Below are positions 26,089-34,849 of a DNA stretch of 64,000 nt, in pieces. The notes beneath the pieces are model-generated. The model saw only the letters and a program-made list of their open reading frames with translations, was not told the DNA's origin and made no database searches. Source of the DNA: Sphingobium sp. WTD-1 (GTDB lineage: Bacteria; Pseudomonadota; Alphaproteobacteria; Sphingomonadales; Sphingomonadaceae); assembly GCF_030128825.1 (NCBI RefSeq), contig NZ_CP119127.1, positions 788,001 to 852,000 of the forward strand. Reading direction: 5' to 3'. A program made the translations under genes and the position numbers. The stretch's first letter is position 1. Each line of letters starts with the position of its first letter.

Positions 26089-26250
26089 GGTCTTCTCCTG
26101 CGGGGACGGGCCCGCGAACCCAAGAAACAGAAAGCCGCCATTGCATCGGGCGGCCCAGCGATCAATATGGAAATGCGCAGGCCCCGGCAAGGGGCGCACG
26201 CGCCCGCGAAGCCCGCTGGCCCACATTCCATCACGAAAAGACGGCAACCC

Positions 26251-26778
26251 ATGTCCCAATCCCGTCCTTCCTTCCTCCAGCGCCTGCTGGGCCGCGATGA
26301 TCCGAAGGCGGGCCTGATGCCGCTTTATCATGCGGTGGTGGCCGAAGGGCGGCAGCCGCACTGGTATCTGCAAGGCGGTGTGCCCGATACGCTGGACGGC
26401 CGTTTCGACATGATCGTCGCGATATTGGCGCAGGTGCTGATCCGGCTGGAAGCGCTGGGCGCGAAGCAGGACAGCGTGTGGCTGACCGAGCTGTTCGTCG
26501 ACGATATGGACGGCCAGCTGCGCCAGGAAGGGATTGGCGATGTCGTCGTGGGCAAGCATATCGGCCGGATGATGAGCGCGCTGGGCGGGCGACTGGCGGC
26601 CTATCGTGCGGCCTTGACGGCGGAGGGTGATCTGGAGGATGCGCTGCGCCGAAACCTGTATCGCGGTGATGCCCCGTCCGCAGATGCCCTGGCCCATGTC
26701 GAGGGCGCGCTGCGCGCGCGCTGGACAAGGCTGGCCTGCCTGACCCGCGACGCCTTGCTGGCTGGAGACCTTGGATGA
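26251..26778 (+). CDS. Ubiquinol-cytochrome c chaperone family protein (CBP3-like)
   Basis: 175 residues. The conserved core LYHAVVAEGRQPHWYLQGGVPDTLDGRFDMI and WLTELFVDDMDGQLRQEGIGDVVVGKHIGRMM is characteristic of the ubiquinol-cytochrome c chaperone family, which in mitochondria (Cbp3) helps make cytochrome b for the bc1 complex. A cytoplasmic assembly role in an alphaproteobacterium is inferred from this family. Overlaps the next gene by 4 bp (ATGA). Confidence 0.87.
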   Translation: MSQSRPSFLQRLLGRDDPKAGLMPLYHAVVAEGRQPHWYLQGGVPDTLDGRFDMIVAILAQVLIRLEALGAKQDSVWLTELFVDDMDGQLRQEGIGDVVVGKHIGRMMSALGGRLAAYRAALTAEGDLEDALRRNLYRGDAPSADALAHVEGALRARWTRLACLTRDALLAGDLG

Positions 26779-27320
26779 GCGACATGATCGAATTTTCGCG
26801 CCCCGTGCGCGCCGACCAGCTGGGCAAGCTGGGTGACAGCCTGGTGACCATCAGCGCCGATGAGGGCGAGCGCGCCGCGCTGATGCGCCGTTTTGCGCTG
26901 CTGGCGCTCGACCGGCTGGAGGCGGATTATCGGCTGAGCGCGGAGGGCAGCACGATCCTGGCACGCGGCCGGGTCCGCGCCGCCCTGGCCCAGCCCTGCG
27001 TCGCTACCGGCCTGCCGGTGCCCGAGACGATCGACACCGATTTCCTGCTGCGCTTCGTGCCCGAGAGTGGCGACCTGCCCGAGGGCGAGGAGCTGGAGCT
27101 GGACGCGGAGGATTGCGACACGATCGGCTATGACGGCAATGTCATCGACATGGGCGAGGCGGTGGCCGAGACGGTGGCGCTGGCGATGGAGCCCTATCCG
27201 CGCGCGCCGGAGGCCGACAGCTATCTGCGCGAGGCCGGGGTGCTGACCGAGGATCAGGCCAGCCCCTTTGCCGCGCTGCTGGCCATGGCCAAGGATGAAA
27301 AGGGCAAGAAAAAGGGCTGA
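26775..27320 (+). CDS. YceD-like DUF177 protein
   Basis: 181 residues. DUF177/YceD features: an N-terminal EFSRPVRADQL, ARGRVRAALAQPCVATGLPVPETIDTDFLLRFVP, an acidic stretch, then VIDMGEAVAETVALAMEPYPRAP. YceD proteins are linked to 23S rRNA metabolism and normally sit upstream of rpmF and plsX; here the next gene is dinB instead, so the usual context is broken. The C-terminus ends in a Lys-rich tail. Confidence 0.85.
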   Translation: MSDMIEFSRPVRADQLGKLGDSLVTISADEGERAALMRRFALLALDRLEADYRLSAEGSTILARGRVRAALAQPCVATGLPVPETIDTDFLLRFVPESGDLPEGEELELDAEDCDTIGYDGNVIDMGEAVAETVALAMEPYPRAPEADSYLREAGVLTEDQASPFAALLAMAKDEKGKKKG

Positions 27321-27368
27321 CACGCCCGACTGTTTCCCTTTCGTTCCCATGGTGGCATAAGGCCGGCC

Positions 27369-28466
27369 ATGGACGCCCCGCCGCCCGCGCTGCGCAAGAT
27401 CATCCATATCGACATGGACGCCTTTTATGCGTCGGTCGAACAGCGTGACGATCCCGGCCTGCGCGGCAAGGCGATCGCCGTGGGTGGTGGCGGTCCGCGC
27501 GGCGTGGTCGCCACCTGCAGCTATGAAGCGCGCAAGTTCGGCGTGCGATCGGCGATGCCGGGTGCAAGAGCGCGGCGATTATGCCCCGAGCTGCTGTTCG
27601 TGAAGCCGCGGTTCGAGGTCTATCGCAGCGTATCTGCCCAGATCCGCGCGATCTTCGCGCGCTTCACCGACATGATCCAACCGCTCTCGCTCGATGAGGC
27701 CTATCTGGACGTGACGCAGAACAAGCCGGGCATCGCGTCGGCGACGCAGGTGGCGCAGGAAATCCGGCGGCTGATCCAGGAGGAAACGGGCCTCACCGCA
27801 TCGGCGGGCGTGTCCTATAACAAGCTGATCGCCAAGCTGGCGTCGGACCAGAACAAGCCCGACGGGCTGTGCGTGGTGCGGCCGGCGGAAGGCGCCGACT
27901 TCATGGCGCGCATGCCGGTGCGGCGGATTCACGGCATCGGCCCGGTTACCGCCGAACGGATGCACAAATTGGGGATCGAGACCGGCGCCGACCTGCGCGA
28001 TCGCGACTTGCCCTTCCTCCAGACCCATTTCGGCAGCAGCGCGCTCTTCTATTATCGCGCCGCGCGGGGTGAGGACGACCGGCCGGTGTATGAGCGACAG
28101 GAGCGCAAGTCGGTCAGCGTCGAGGATACCTTCTTCGAGGATCTTCTCGCCGAGGAGGCGCTGCTGCACGAGATCGAGCGGATCGCGCAAAGCCTGTGGG
28201 CCCGGATCGAGAAGGCGCAGGCCTATGGCCGGACCGTTGTGCTGAAGGTGAAGTTCGCCGATTTCCGCATCATCACCCGGTCGCGCAGCTTTGCCGCGCC
28301 GGTCCGGTCGGTCGAACAATTGGTGGACGCTGGCCGTGCGCTGCTGAAGGCGCAATTGCCGCTGCGCATGGGGGCCCGGCTGCTGGGCCTGGGCGTCCAT
28401 AATCTGGAAGGCGAGGGGGAAGCGGGGGAGAGCGACGGCGAGGGCGCCCAGCTCTCCCTGCTATGA
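27369..28466 (+). CDS. dinB: DNA polymerase IV (translesion, Y-family)
   Basis: 365 residues. Palm catalytic motifs: IIHIDMDAFYASVEQRDDP at the N-terminus and LSLDEAYLDVT with the SLDE acids (about residue 105). ASAGVSYNKLIAKLASDQNKPDG, a helix-hairpin-helix thumb (RRIHGIGPVTAERMHKLG) and a little-finger domain follow. It bypasses DNA lesions with low fidelity. The C-terminus lacks a clear QxxLxLF clamp motif but ends GAQLSLL, a plausible beta-clamp binding peptide. I see no obvious LexA box in the 48-bp upstream gap. Confidence 0.94.
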   Translation: MDAPPPALRKIIHIDMDAFYASVEQRDDPGLRGKAIAVGGGGPRGVVATCSYEARKFGVRSAMPGARARRLCPELLFVKPRFEVYRSVSAQIRAIFARFTDMIQPLSLDEAYLDVTQNKPGIASATQVAQEIRRLIQEETGLTASAGVSYNKLIAKLASDQNKPDGLCVVRPAEGADFMARMPVRRIHGIGPVTAERMHKLGIETGADLRDRDLPFLQTHFGSSALFYYRAARGEDDRPVYERQERKSVSVEDTFFEDLLAEEALLHEIERIAQSLWARIEKAQAYGRTVVLKVKFADFRIITRSRSFAAPVRSVEQLVDAGRALLKAQLPLRMGARLLGLGVHNLEGEGEAGESDGEGAQLSLL

Positions 28467-28469
28467 CCG

Positions 28470-29273
28470 TCAGAAGGGCAGCCAGGTCCGCTTTTCGCTG
28501 AACTTCATATAGCCGGCATTGACACCGAGGCGGTAACCGACGCCCAGGCGGATCGGGATCAGCACCACGCTGCCCCAGCGCAGATAGCTGGCGGTGAAAC
28601 CACCGACCAGATAGGCGGTGCCTTCGGCCGCCGGAAAGCGATGGTAGAGATCCTGGCTGTCATAAAGATTATAGACCAGGACGAAGGTGTTGGCGGCATT
28701 GCCGCCGACGTCGAAGCCGATCGACGGGCCGGTCCAATAGACTTCGCGCTTGCCCTCGATCTTGTGATTGAGCGTGCCCGAACCATAGCGCAGGCCGACC
28801 ACGAAGGCGCCCGACGCCTCGCGCCCGGAAATATAGGCATTGGGCTGGCCCTGGTCCTTGAGGATCTTCTCGATGATGCCGGCCAGGCCCTCGGCCCCCT
28901 TGCCGAACACGCCTTCGGCGGCGCCGATCAGATCATCTTCCTGATAGGATTCGCCCGGGGCCATCGCGGCCGGCGGCGAATTGGACGTTACGGGCGCGCC
29001 GGTGGCGGTGGCACCGCCGACAGCGGGGGCGGCATTATAAGTGCCGGAATCGGTCGAGGTGGCTGGCGGCGGCAGGCTGGAGTCGACGCCGGGATCGGTC
29101 GGCGTGCTGTTCTGGACTGGCGGCGGCGCAAGATCGGAATCGATCGCCGTGTTGGGATCGACCGTGCGAATCTGCGCGCTGGCGACCGGCGCCAGCAGGA
29201 GCCCGCCGAGTGCCGCCATCAGGGCACCCACCCGTGCGAAGCGGGCGCCCGTGCGCCCCATGCTGCCGATCAT
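28470..29273 (-). CDS. eipA: EipA family (DUF1134) periplasmic envelope protein
   Basis: 267 residues from ATG 29273, preceded by GGGGAG; an extra 54 residues upstream are not convincing. Signal peptide GALMAALGGLLLAPVASAQ, a long Pro/Ser/Thr-rich linker (about 40-120), then the DUF1134 domain with NAYISGREASGAFVVGLRYGSGTL, GPSIGFDVGGNAANTFVLVYNL and SYLRWGSVVLIPIRLGVGYRLG. In Brucella EipA is a conserved periplasmic beta-barrel-like protein needed for envelope integrity. Convergent with dinB, 3 bp apart. No terminator is visible between them. Confidence 0.88.
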   Translation of the reverse strand: MIGSMGRTGARFARVGALMAALGGLLLAPVASAQIRTVDPNTAIDSDLAPPPVQNSTPTDPGVDSSLPPPATSTDSGTYNAAPAVGGATATGAPVTSNSPPAAMAPGESYQEDDLIGAAEGVFGKGAEGLAGIIEKILKDQGQPNAYISGREASGAFVVGLRYGSGTLNHKIEGKREVYWTGPSIGFDVGGNAANTFVLVYNLYDSQDLYHRFPAAEGTAYLVGGFTASYLRWGSVVLIPIRLGVGYRLGVNAGYMKFSEKRTWLPF

Positions 29274-29428
29274 TACCCGATACTCCCCGAAGCCCGCGCT
29301 TGAAAACATTGGACAGATTATCCGTCGCCAAGCTGAAACGACAATGAACGAACGCCCACCGGAGTCGATTCTAAGCCAGATTGAATCCGATTGTGCAAAT
29401 CGGCATGAAAAATCGCGCATTTGGACCG

Positions 29429-29457
29429 TTGCCATGGATCAAAGCCGTCGCTATAGC
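29429..29457 (+). promoter_or_regulatory. Probable promoter of tRNA-Ser
   Basis: -35 TTGCCA (29429-29434), 17-bp spacer, -10 TATAGC (29452-29457), about 47 bp before the tRNA 5' end. Confidence 0.55.
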
Positions 29458-29504
29458 CCGTCGCCTAGCCACTGCCTCCCGGTTTCCGGTAGGCAAATTC
29501 GTGC

Positions 29505-29596
29505 GGAGACGTGGGTGAGTGGCTGAAACCAGCGGTTTGCTAAACCGTCGTAGCCTTAAGGGGCTACCGAGGGTTCGAATCCCTCCGTCTCCGCCA
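29505..29596 (+). tRNA. tRNA-Ser (anticodon GCT)
   Basis: 92 nt with encoded CCA. Acceptor GGAGACG / CGTCTCC; anticodon stem GCGGT/ACCGT with loop TTGCTAA, anticodon GCT at 29539-29541; long variable arm (GTAGCCTTAAGGGGCTAC); T-arm GAGGGTTCGAATCCCTC. It decodes AGC/AGU. I see no duplicated tRNA 3' end downstream, so no sign that it is used as an integration site here. Confidence 0.97.
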
Positions 29597-29795
29597 CCTT
29601 TCCCTTGATGATGATCCGGCCGCTCAGGCCGCAACATCGGCCTTCGAACGGCCGGTTGGCATCGTCGCATGCACAAAGCGTCGAAAACGCCCCATTAACC
29701 GCACTTTTAAGCGCAATCGGACGCTTGGGGGCGATGGACCTTGGCTTTCGTGCCAGCTATGCAATGCGCGCCAACAACAAAGGAAAGTCTATTCC

Positions 29796-30071
29796 ATGAA
29801 CAACAGCGACCTCGCCGACAGCCTGGCTTCGGCCAACAACATCACCAAGGCCGATGCTCGCAAGCTGGTCGATGGCGTGTTCGCCGCGATCGCCGATGCT
29901 GCCGCGAAGGGCGAAGAAGTTTCGCTCAACGGCTTCGGCAAGTTCAAGGTCAAGGACACGCCCGCCCGCGAAGGCCGCAACCCTTCGACCGGTGCGACCA
30001 TCCAGATCGCTGCCGCCAAGAAGCTGACCTTCACCCCCGCCAAGGCGGTCAAGGACAAGCTGAACGGCTGA
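29796..30071 (+). CDS. Histone-like DNA-binding protein HU
   Basis: 91 residues; AAAGGAAAG precedes the ATG. Typical HU: N-terminal helices (NNSDLADSLASANNITKADARKLVDGVF), VSLNGFGKFKVKDTPAREGRNPSTGATIQI spanning the DNA-binding beta-arm, and a C-terminal helix AAAKKLTFTPAKAVKDKL. It bends and compacts DNA. Single gene with its own terminator. Confidence 0.96.
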   Translation: MNNSDLADSLASANNITKADARKLVDGVFAAIADAAAKGEEVSLNGFGKFKVKDTPAREGRNPSTGATIQIAAAKKLTFTPAKAVKDKLNG

Positions 30072-30078
30072 GGAACTG

Positions 30079-30117
30079 GCCCGGTGCCCGCCTGATGGCG
30101 CGGCGCCGGGCTTATTC
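30079..30117 (+). terminator. Terminator of the HU gene
   Basis: 10-bp stem GCCCGGTGCC / GGCGCCGGGC (one T-G pair), starting 8 bp after the stop codon and followed by TTATTCT. Confidence 0.7.
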
Positions 30118-30181
30118 TGCCGGCATCCTCCGGTCCCGCACGGATGGATCGCCCCAACCCCCATTATCCTTGGGCGAAAAA

Positions 30182-31693
30182 CTAAAGGGTTACGCCGCGC
30201 TTCCAGATGCCGATGGCGCGTTCGTCATTCACCTCGTTCCGGGCCGGCGCACCGCTGGCAATCGCGACGATATGCGCCAGCAGCGCATCGGCCGCGGCAT
30301 CCATCCCTTCCTGCAGGACGCGTCCGGCGTCGAAATCGATCCAGCCCGGCTTGCGATCGGCCAGCGCGCTGTTCGACGCGATCTTGACCGTCGGCACCGG
30401 ACTGCCAAGCGGCGTGCCCCGACCGGTCGAGAACAAGGTCAGGGTTGCGCCAGCCGCCGCCAGCGCTGTCGTCGACACGGCATCATTGCCAGGGCCTTCC
30501 AATATGGTGAGGCCGGTGCGGCTGATCCGGTCGCCATAGTCGATCACGTCCGTGACGATGGCGATCCCGCCCTTCTGCACCGCGCCCAGCGATTTTTCCT
30601 CCAGCGTGGTGATGCCGCCGGCAATATTGCCGGGACTGGGATTTTCCGACACCGGCTCGCCATGGTCGAGGAAATAGCGCTTGAAGCGATTGACCACCTG
30701 CGTCAGCCGATCGAACACCGCCTCATTCTCGGCACGCTGCATCAACAGTGTCTCGGCACCAAAAATCTCCGGGATTTCGGTCAGGATCGCGCAGCCTTGC
30801 GCCTGGGCCACGGCATCGGCCATGCGACCGATCAGCGGATTGGCGGTGAGGCCGCTCATCGCATCGGAGCCACCGCATTTCACCCCCAGGCGCAACGCCG
30901 AAAGCGGCACATCCTGTCGCTGATCCGCGCTGGCGAGATCGATCAGTTCGGCGAGCGCCGTCATGCCAGCCTCGAACTCATCACTTTCGCTCTGTGCGCG
31001 GACGGTGCGCAGCCGATCACGGCGATCGGGTGGAATGCGCGACAGCAGCGCATCAAGCTGGTTGGATTCGCAGCCCAGCCCGAGCAGCAACACCCCGCCG
31101 GCATTGGGATTGAGCGCCAGAGAGGCGAGGATCGCGGCCGTGCCATCCAGATCGGCGCCGAGTTGCGAGCAACCAAAGGGGTGATTGAAGGCATGGACGC
31201 CATCGATGCGCCCCTCCGCCAGCGCCGCCCCCTTCATCGCCAGCCGCTCACCCAGCCGGCCGACACAGCCCACGGTCGGGAGAATCCAGATCTCGTTGCG
31301 CGTGCCGACACTGCCGTCGGGACGGACATAGCCGCGGAAATGCGGGACGGGTCGGTCCGTCGGGGATAGCGGCTGCGGCTGCGCGCCGGTGAAGCGATAG
31401 GCCAGCTCGCCCGAAAGCGCGGTGTGGAGATTATGGCTGTGGACATGCTCGCCGGCCAGGATCGCCCGCGTCGCCAGGCCGATCGGCGCGCGATAGCGGC
31501 GGACCGGCGCGCCGGCCGGAATCTCATGAAGCGCGAACTTGTGCCCGGCCGGGACCGCATCGCGCAACGGCACATCGACCATGCCGACCCGCACGGTCTG
31601 CCCTGCCTCCAGCGGGTGTAGCGCGACGGCGACATCATCTTCGGGCGCGACCTGAAGGGCCAGCAGCGGGGCGGTTTCGGCAAGGATCGACAT
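30182..31693 (-). CDS. uxaA: Altronate dehydratase UxaA
   Basis: 503 residues from ATG 31693 (MSILAETAPL); ATG 31711 would add six residues and neither has a clear Shine-Dalgarno. The small N-terminal SAF-type domain (LHPLEAGQTVRVG ... HNLHTALSG) is followed by the large D-galactarate/altronate dehydratase domain with GYVRPDGSVGTRNEIWILPTVGC, HAFNHPFGCSQLG, LGLGCESNQ, GVKCGGSDAMSGLTANP and IPEIFGAE. It converts D-altronate to 2-keto-3-deoxygluconate in galacturonate use. Divergent from uxaC. Confidence 0.93.
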   Translation of the reverse strand: MSILAETAPLLALQVAPEDDVAVALHPLEAGQTVRVGMVDVPLRDAVPAGHKFALHEIPAGAPVRRYRAPIGLATRAILAGEHVHSHNLHTALSGELAYRFTGAQPQPLSPTDRPVPHFRGYVRPDGSVGTRNEIWILPTVGCVGRLGERLAMKGAALAEGRIDGVHAFNHPFGCSQLGADLDGTAAILASLALNPNAGGVLLLGLGCESNQLDALLSRIPPDRRDRLRTVRAQSESDEFEAGMTALAELIDLASADQRQDVPLSALRLGVKCGGSDAMSGLTANPLIGRMADAVAQAQGCAILTEIPEIFGAETLLMQRAENEAVFDRLTQVVNRFKRYFLDHGEPVSENPSPGNIAGGITTLEEKSLGAVQKGGIAIVTDVIDYGDRISRTGLTILEGPGNDAVSTTALAAAGATLTLFSTGRGTPLGSPVPTVKIASNSALADRKPGWIDFDAGRVLQEGMDAAADALLAHIVAIASGAPARNEVNDERAIGIWKRGVTL

Positions 31694-31757
31694 GGGTTTG
31701 GAATAGGCCATTGCCAGCGTTGGCACAAGGCGGTAACCGGCGGACAAGGAGATCGCC
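31694..31757. promoter_or_regulatory. Divergent uxaA/uxaC control region with candidate LacI-type operator
   Basis: Only 64 bp separate the two starts. It contains the near-palindrome TGCCAGCGTTGGCA (31712-31725, arms TGCCA/TGGCA) and CGGTAACCG (31731-31739). Either could be the site of the LacI-family regulator encoded 1.5 kb away; the assignment is an inference. Confidence 0.4.
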
Positions 31758-33167
31758 ATGCATCCGCTTACCCTGTCGCCCGACCGCCTGTTCCCCGCCG
31801 ATCCCACGACCCGTTCGATCGCCCGCGCGCTCTATGCCGAGATCGCCAACCTGCCGATCATCAGCCCGCATGGCCATACCGACCCGGCCTGGTTCGCCAC
31901 CAATGCCCCCTGGTCCAACCCGACCGAACTGCTGCTGGCGCCCGACCATTATCTGTTCCGCATGCTCTATTCGCAGGGCATCGCGCTGGACGATCTGGGC
32001 GTGCCGCATCGTGGCGGCCTGCCCGATACCGATCCGCGCGCGGCATGGCGCCTGTTCGCCAGCCATTATCATCTGTTCCGGGGCACCCCGTCGAGCATGT
32101 GGCTGGACCATGTCTTTGCCGAAGTGTTCGGGCTGGACATGGCGCTGGACGCACAAAGCGCCGACCAGGTCTATGATGCGATCAATGCGGCACTGGCCAC
32201 CGACGCCTTCCGTCCGCGCGCGCTGTTCGAACGATTCAATATCGAATTGCTGGCGACGACCGAAGGCGCGGACGACGATCTGCGCCATCATCAGGCGATC
32301 CGGGAATCCGGCTGGCAGGGTCGGGTGGTCACCACCTATCGCCCGGATTCGGTGATCGATCCCGAGCATGAGGAATTTCGCGACGCGCTGGTCCGCTTCG
32401 GCAACATGACCGGCGAGGATGTCGAAAGCTGGAAGGGTTATCTGGCGGCCCATGCCAAGCGGCGCGCCGATTTCCGCGCCATGGGGGCGACCGCGACCGA
32501 CCATGGCTTTGCGACGCCGCGCACCGCCAATCTGTCGACCGTGGAATGCGAGACGCTGTTCGCGAAGATCGTCGGCGGCACGGCCGATGCCGACGATGCC
32601 GAGCTGTTCCGCGCCCAGATGCTGACCGAAATGGCCAAGATGAGCCAGGCGGACGGCATGGTGATGCAGATCCATCCCGGTTCCTGCCGCAACCATAATG
32701 CCGCGCTGTTCCACAGCCATGGTCGCGACAAGGGCGCCGACATCCCGATGCGCACCGACTATGTCGGTGCCCTCAAGCCGATGCTGGACGTGGTCGGCAA
32801 TGACGCCAACCTGACCATCATCCTCTTCACCCTGGACGAGACCACCTATGCCCGCGAACTGGCGCCGCTGGCGGGCCATTATCCCTGCCTGCGGCTGGGC
32901 CCGGCCTGGTGGTTCCATGACAGCCCGGAAGGGATGCGCCGCTTCCGCGAGATGACGACGGAGACCGCCGGATTCTACAATACGGTTGGGTTCAACGACG
33001 ACACCCGTGCCTTCCTGTCGATCCCGGCGCGGCATGATGTCGCCCGCCGCATCGATTGCGCCTTCCTGGCGCGACTGGTCGCCGAACATCGGCTGGCCGA
33101 CTGGGAAGCGGCCGAGCTGGTGCAGGAACTGACCGTCGGGCTGGTGCGCCGCGCCTATCGGGTCTGA
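31758..33167 (+). CDS. uxaC: Uronate isomerase UxaC
   Basis: 469 residues, AAGGAGATCGCC directly before the ATG. Amidohydrolase-like fold with the metal motif ISPHGHTDPAWFATN near residue 35, FNIELLATTEGADDDLRHH, GMVMQIHPGSCRNHN and a C-terminal NTVGFNDDTRAFLSIPARHDVARR. It isomerises galacturonate to tagaturonate (or glucuronate to fructuronate), the entry step of hexuronate breakdown. The reductase step (uxaB/uxuB) is not in this window. Convergent with the LacI gene, 4 bp apart. Confidence 0.95.
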   Translation: MHPLTLSPDRLFPADPTTRSIARALYAEIANLPIISPHGHTDPAWFATNAPWSNPTELLLAPDHYLFRMLYSQGIALDDLGVPHRGGLPDTDPRAAWRLFASHYHLFRGTPSSMWLDHVFAEVFGLDMALDAQSADQVYDAINAALATDAFRPRALFERFNIELLATTEGADDDLRHHQAIRESGWQGRVVTTYRPDSVIDPEHEEFRDALVRFGNMTGEDVESWKGYLAAHAKRRADFRAMGATATDHGFATPRTANLSTVECETLFAKIVGGTADADDAELFRAQMLTEMAKMSQADGMVMQIHPGSCRNHNAALFHSHGRDKGADIPMRTDYVGALKPMLDVVGNDANLTIILFTLDETTYARELAPLAGHYPCLRLGPAWWFHDSPEGMRRFREMTTETAGFYNTVGFNDDTRAFLSIPARHDVARRIDCAFLARLVAEHRLADWEAAELVQELTVGLVRRAYRV

Positions 33168-33171
33168 TCGG

Positions 33172-34206
33172 TCAGGCTGGGGCGGGACCGCTCGATTCCG
33201 CCTCCACCAGGCGCAGCGGCGGGGGCAGTTCGGCGGTCACGGCCTGCCCCTCGATCCGGTCGATCAGCTGCTGGGTCGCGATCCGCGCCATATCGCCAAA
33301 GGGGCGCCAGATGGTGGTGAGCGCCGGCGACACGACATGCGACAACAGGCTGCCGTCGAAGCCGACGACGGACAGCGACTGCGGAACGGCAACGCCCTTG
33401 ATTCCCGCGCATTTGAGGACGCCGGCAGCCATGACGTCATTGGCGGCGAAGATCGCCGTGGGCACAGTTGGCAGCGACAGGAAGCGCTCGGCGGCGGCAA
33501 GGCCCGACTGGAAGCCATAATCGCCCTCCGCCTCGTCCAGCAAAGTGACACCGGCGGCGGCGAGCGCCTCGACAAAGCCCGCCCGGCGCTCCTGCGCGGA
33601 AATGGCGTCGGCCGGGCCGCCGACCATCGCGATGCGGCGATGGCCAAGATCGAGGAGATAGCGCGCCACCTGTGCGGCCGCCTCGCGCTCGGGCGACAGG
33701 ATCACATCGGCATAGCCGCTGATCGGCAGGGCCGACAGGGCAACGGCGGGAATATGCTCGCGTGCCAGCGCTTCGGGCAGGCCGGCAATGCCCGATACCG
33801 GCGGCAGCACCACCAGACCGTCGGTGCGCGAGCGACGGACGAATTGCAGCACATCCTCGACCGAGGCAGCGGCATCCATCGGCGTGGGATGGACCACCAG
33901 TTCATAGCCGCGCCGGCCCGCTTCGCCGACGATGCCGCGCTGCACGGCGTCGAGCACCAGCGCGTTGCGATCATTATGGACCATGCCGATCAGGAAGGAG
34001 CGGCCCATGGCGAAGGCGCGGGCGCGCATGGAAGGACGGAAATTGAGCGCCGCAATCGCCTGCTGGACGCGCTCGCGAGTTTCCGCATTGACCTTGGACG
34101 ACTGATTGAGAACCCGTGATACCGTTCGGATCGAGACGCCCACCGCAGCGGCGACATCGGCAATGGTGGAATCGCTTCCCTGCGGGCTGTCCTTTGTTGA
34201 TCGCAT
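33172..34206 (-). CDS. LacI-family transcriptional regulator (probable hexuronate regulator)
   Basis: 344 residues. N-terminal helix-turn-helix TIADVAAAVGVSIRTVSRVLNQSSKVNAETRERV (residues 14-47) and hinge FRPSMRARAFAMGRS, then a periplasmic-binding-protein-like sugar domain (LIGMVHNDRNALVLDAVQRGI, DGLVVLPPV, RRIAMVGGPADAISAQERRAGF, AIFAANDVMAAGVL, VVGFDGSLLS). Its position beside uxaC suggests it represses uxaA/uxaC and is released by an uronate or derivative; the ligand is an inference. Confidence 0.9.
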   Translation of the reverse strand: MRSTKDSPQGSDSTIADVAAAVGVSIRTVSRVLNQSSKVNAETRERVQQAIAALNFRPSMRARAFAMGRSFLIGMVHNDRNALVLDAVQRGIVGEAGRRGYELVVHPTPMDAAASVEDVLQFVRRSRTDGLVVLPPVSGIAGLPEALAREHIPAVALSALPISGYADVILSPEREAAAQVARYLLDLGHRRIAMVGGPADAISAQERRAGFVEALAAAGVTLLDEAEGDYGFQSGLAAAERFLSLPTVPTAIFAANDVMAAGVLKCAGIKGVAVPQSLSVVGFDGSLLSHVVSPALTTIWRPFGDMARIATQQLIDRIEGQAVTAELPPPLRLVEAESSGPAPA

Positions 34207-34297
34207 CTTTGCGGCTAGCCACAGGGGGAGGGAAATCGCAACCTGTTTGGGCTAACGCCCTTCCAATGGATTCCCTTCTCCCCATCGGCACCGTCGC

Positions 34298-34849
34298 ATG
34301 ATCAACGCACGTTTCGGCACATTTCGAGGTCTGGTGCGTCTGGTCCTGTCCTATCCGCAGCTCGCGCTGGGGCGATCGGCCACGCGGCGCCCCGACCCGG
34401 CCGAAGTGCGTCGGCTGGTCTTCGTCTGCCAGGGCAATATCTGTCGCAGCGCCTTTGCCGATGTGGTGGCCCGCAAGGCCGGCGCCCGCACGGCCTCCTT
34501 CGGCCTGTCGACCACCACCGGACGACCCGCGCATGATCCGGCAATCGCGGCGGCGCAGGCCCTGGGCCACGACCTGTCCGCCCACAAGGCGCTCGACAGG
34601 ACGGATTATCAGCCACAGCCGGGCGACCTGCTGCTGGCGATGGAAGTGCGCCAACTGCATCGGCTGGCTGCCGATTCGCGCCTGTCGCACCTGCCGCGCC
34701 AGTTGCTCGGCACATGGACACAACCGATGATGCCGCATCTGCACGATCCCTATGGCCTGGACGATCGCTACATGGCGCATTGCCTGCAGCGGATCGAGCA
34801 GGCGGTGACGGCGCTGGTCAGGACTTATCCCGGCGCAACGCCTTCCTGA
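34298..34849 (+). CDS. Low-molecular-weight protein-tyrosine phosphatase-like protein
   Basis: 183 residues. The signature loop VFVCQGNICRSAFADV (CX5R, Cys about residue 44) and the general-acid loop PHLHDPYGLDD (Asp about 150) are both intact, so it should be catalytically active. About 40 extra N-terminal residues precede the domain. In other bacteria such enzymes dephosphorylate tyrosine kinases of polysaccharide export. It overlaps the convergent ATP-grasp gene by 32 bp, an unusually deep tail-to-tail overlap. No tyrosine kinase gene lies nearby. Confidence 0.85.
   Translation: MINARFGTFRGLVRLVLSYPQLALGRSATRRPDPAEVRRLVFVCQGNICRSAFADVVARKAGARTASFGLSTTTGRPAHDPAIAAAQALGHDLSAHKALDRTDYQPQPGDLLLAMEVRQLHRLAADSRLSHLPRQLLGTWTQPMMPHLHDPYGLDDRYMAHCLQRIEQAVTALVRTYPGATPS

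Noticed and set aside
29505..29796. tRNA-Ser as an integration site for a genomic island
   Set aside because: No duplicate of the tRNA 3' end, no integrase, and downstream genes are housekeeping.
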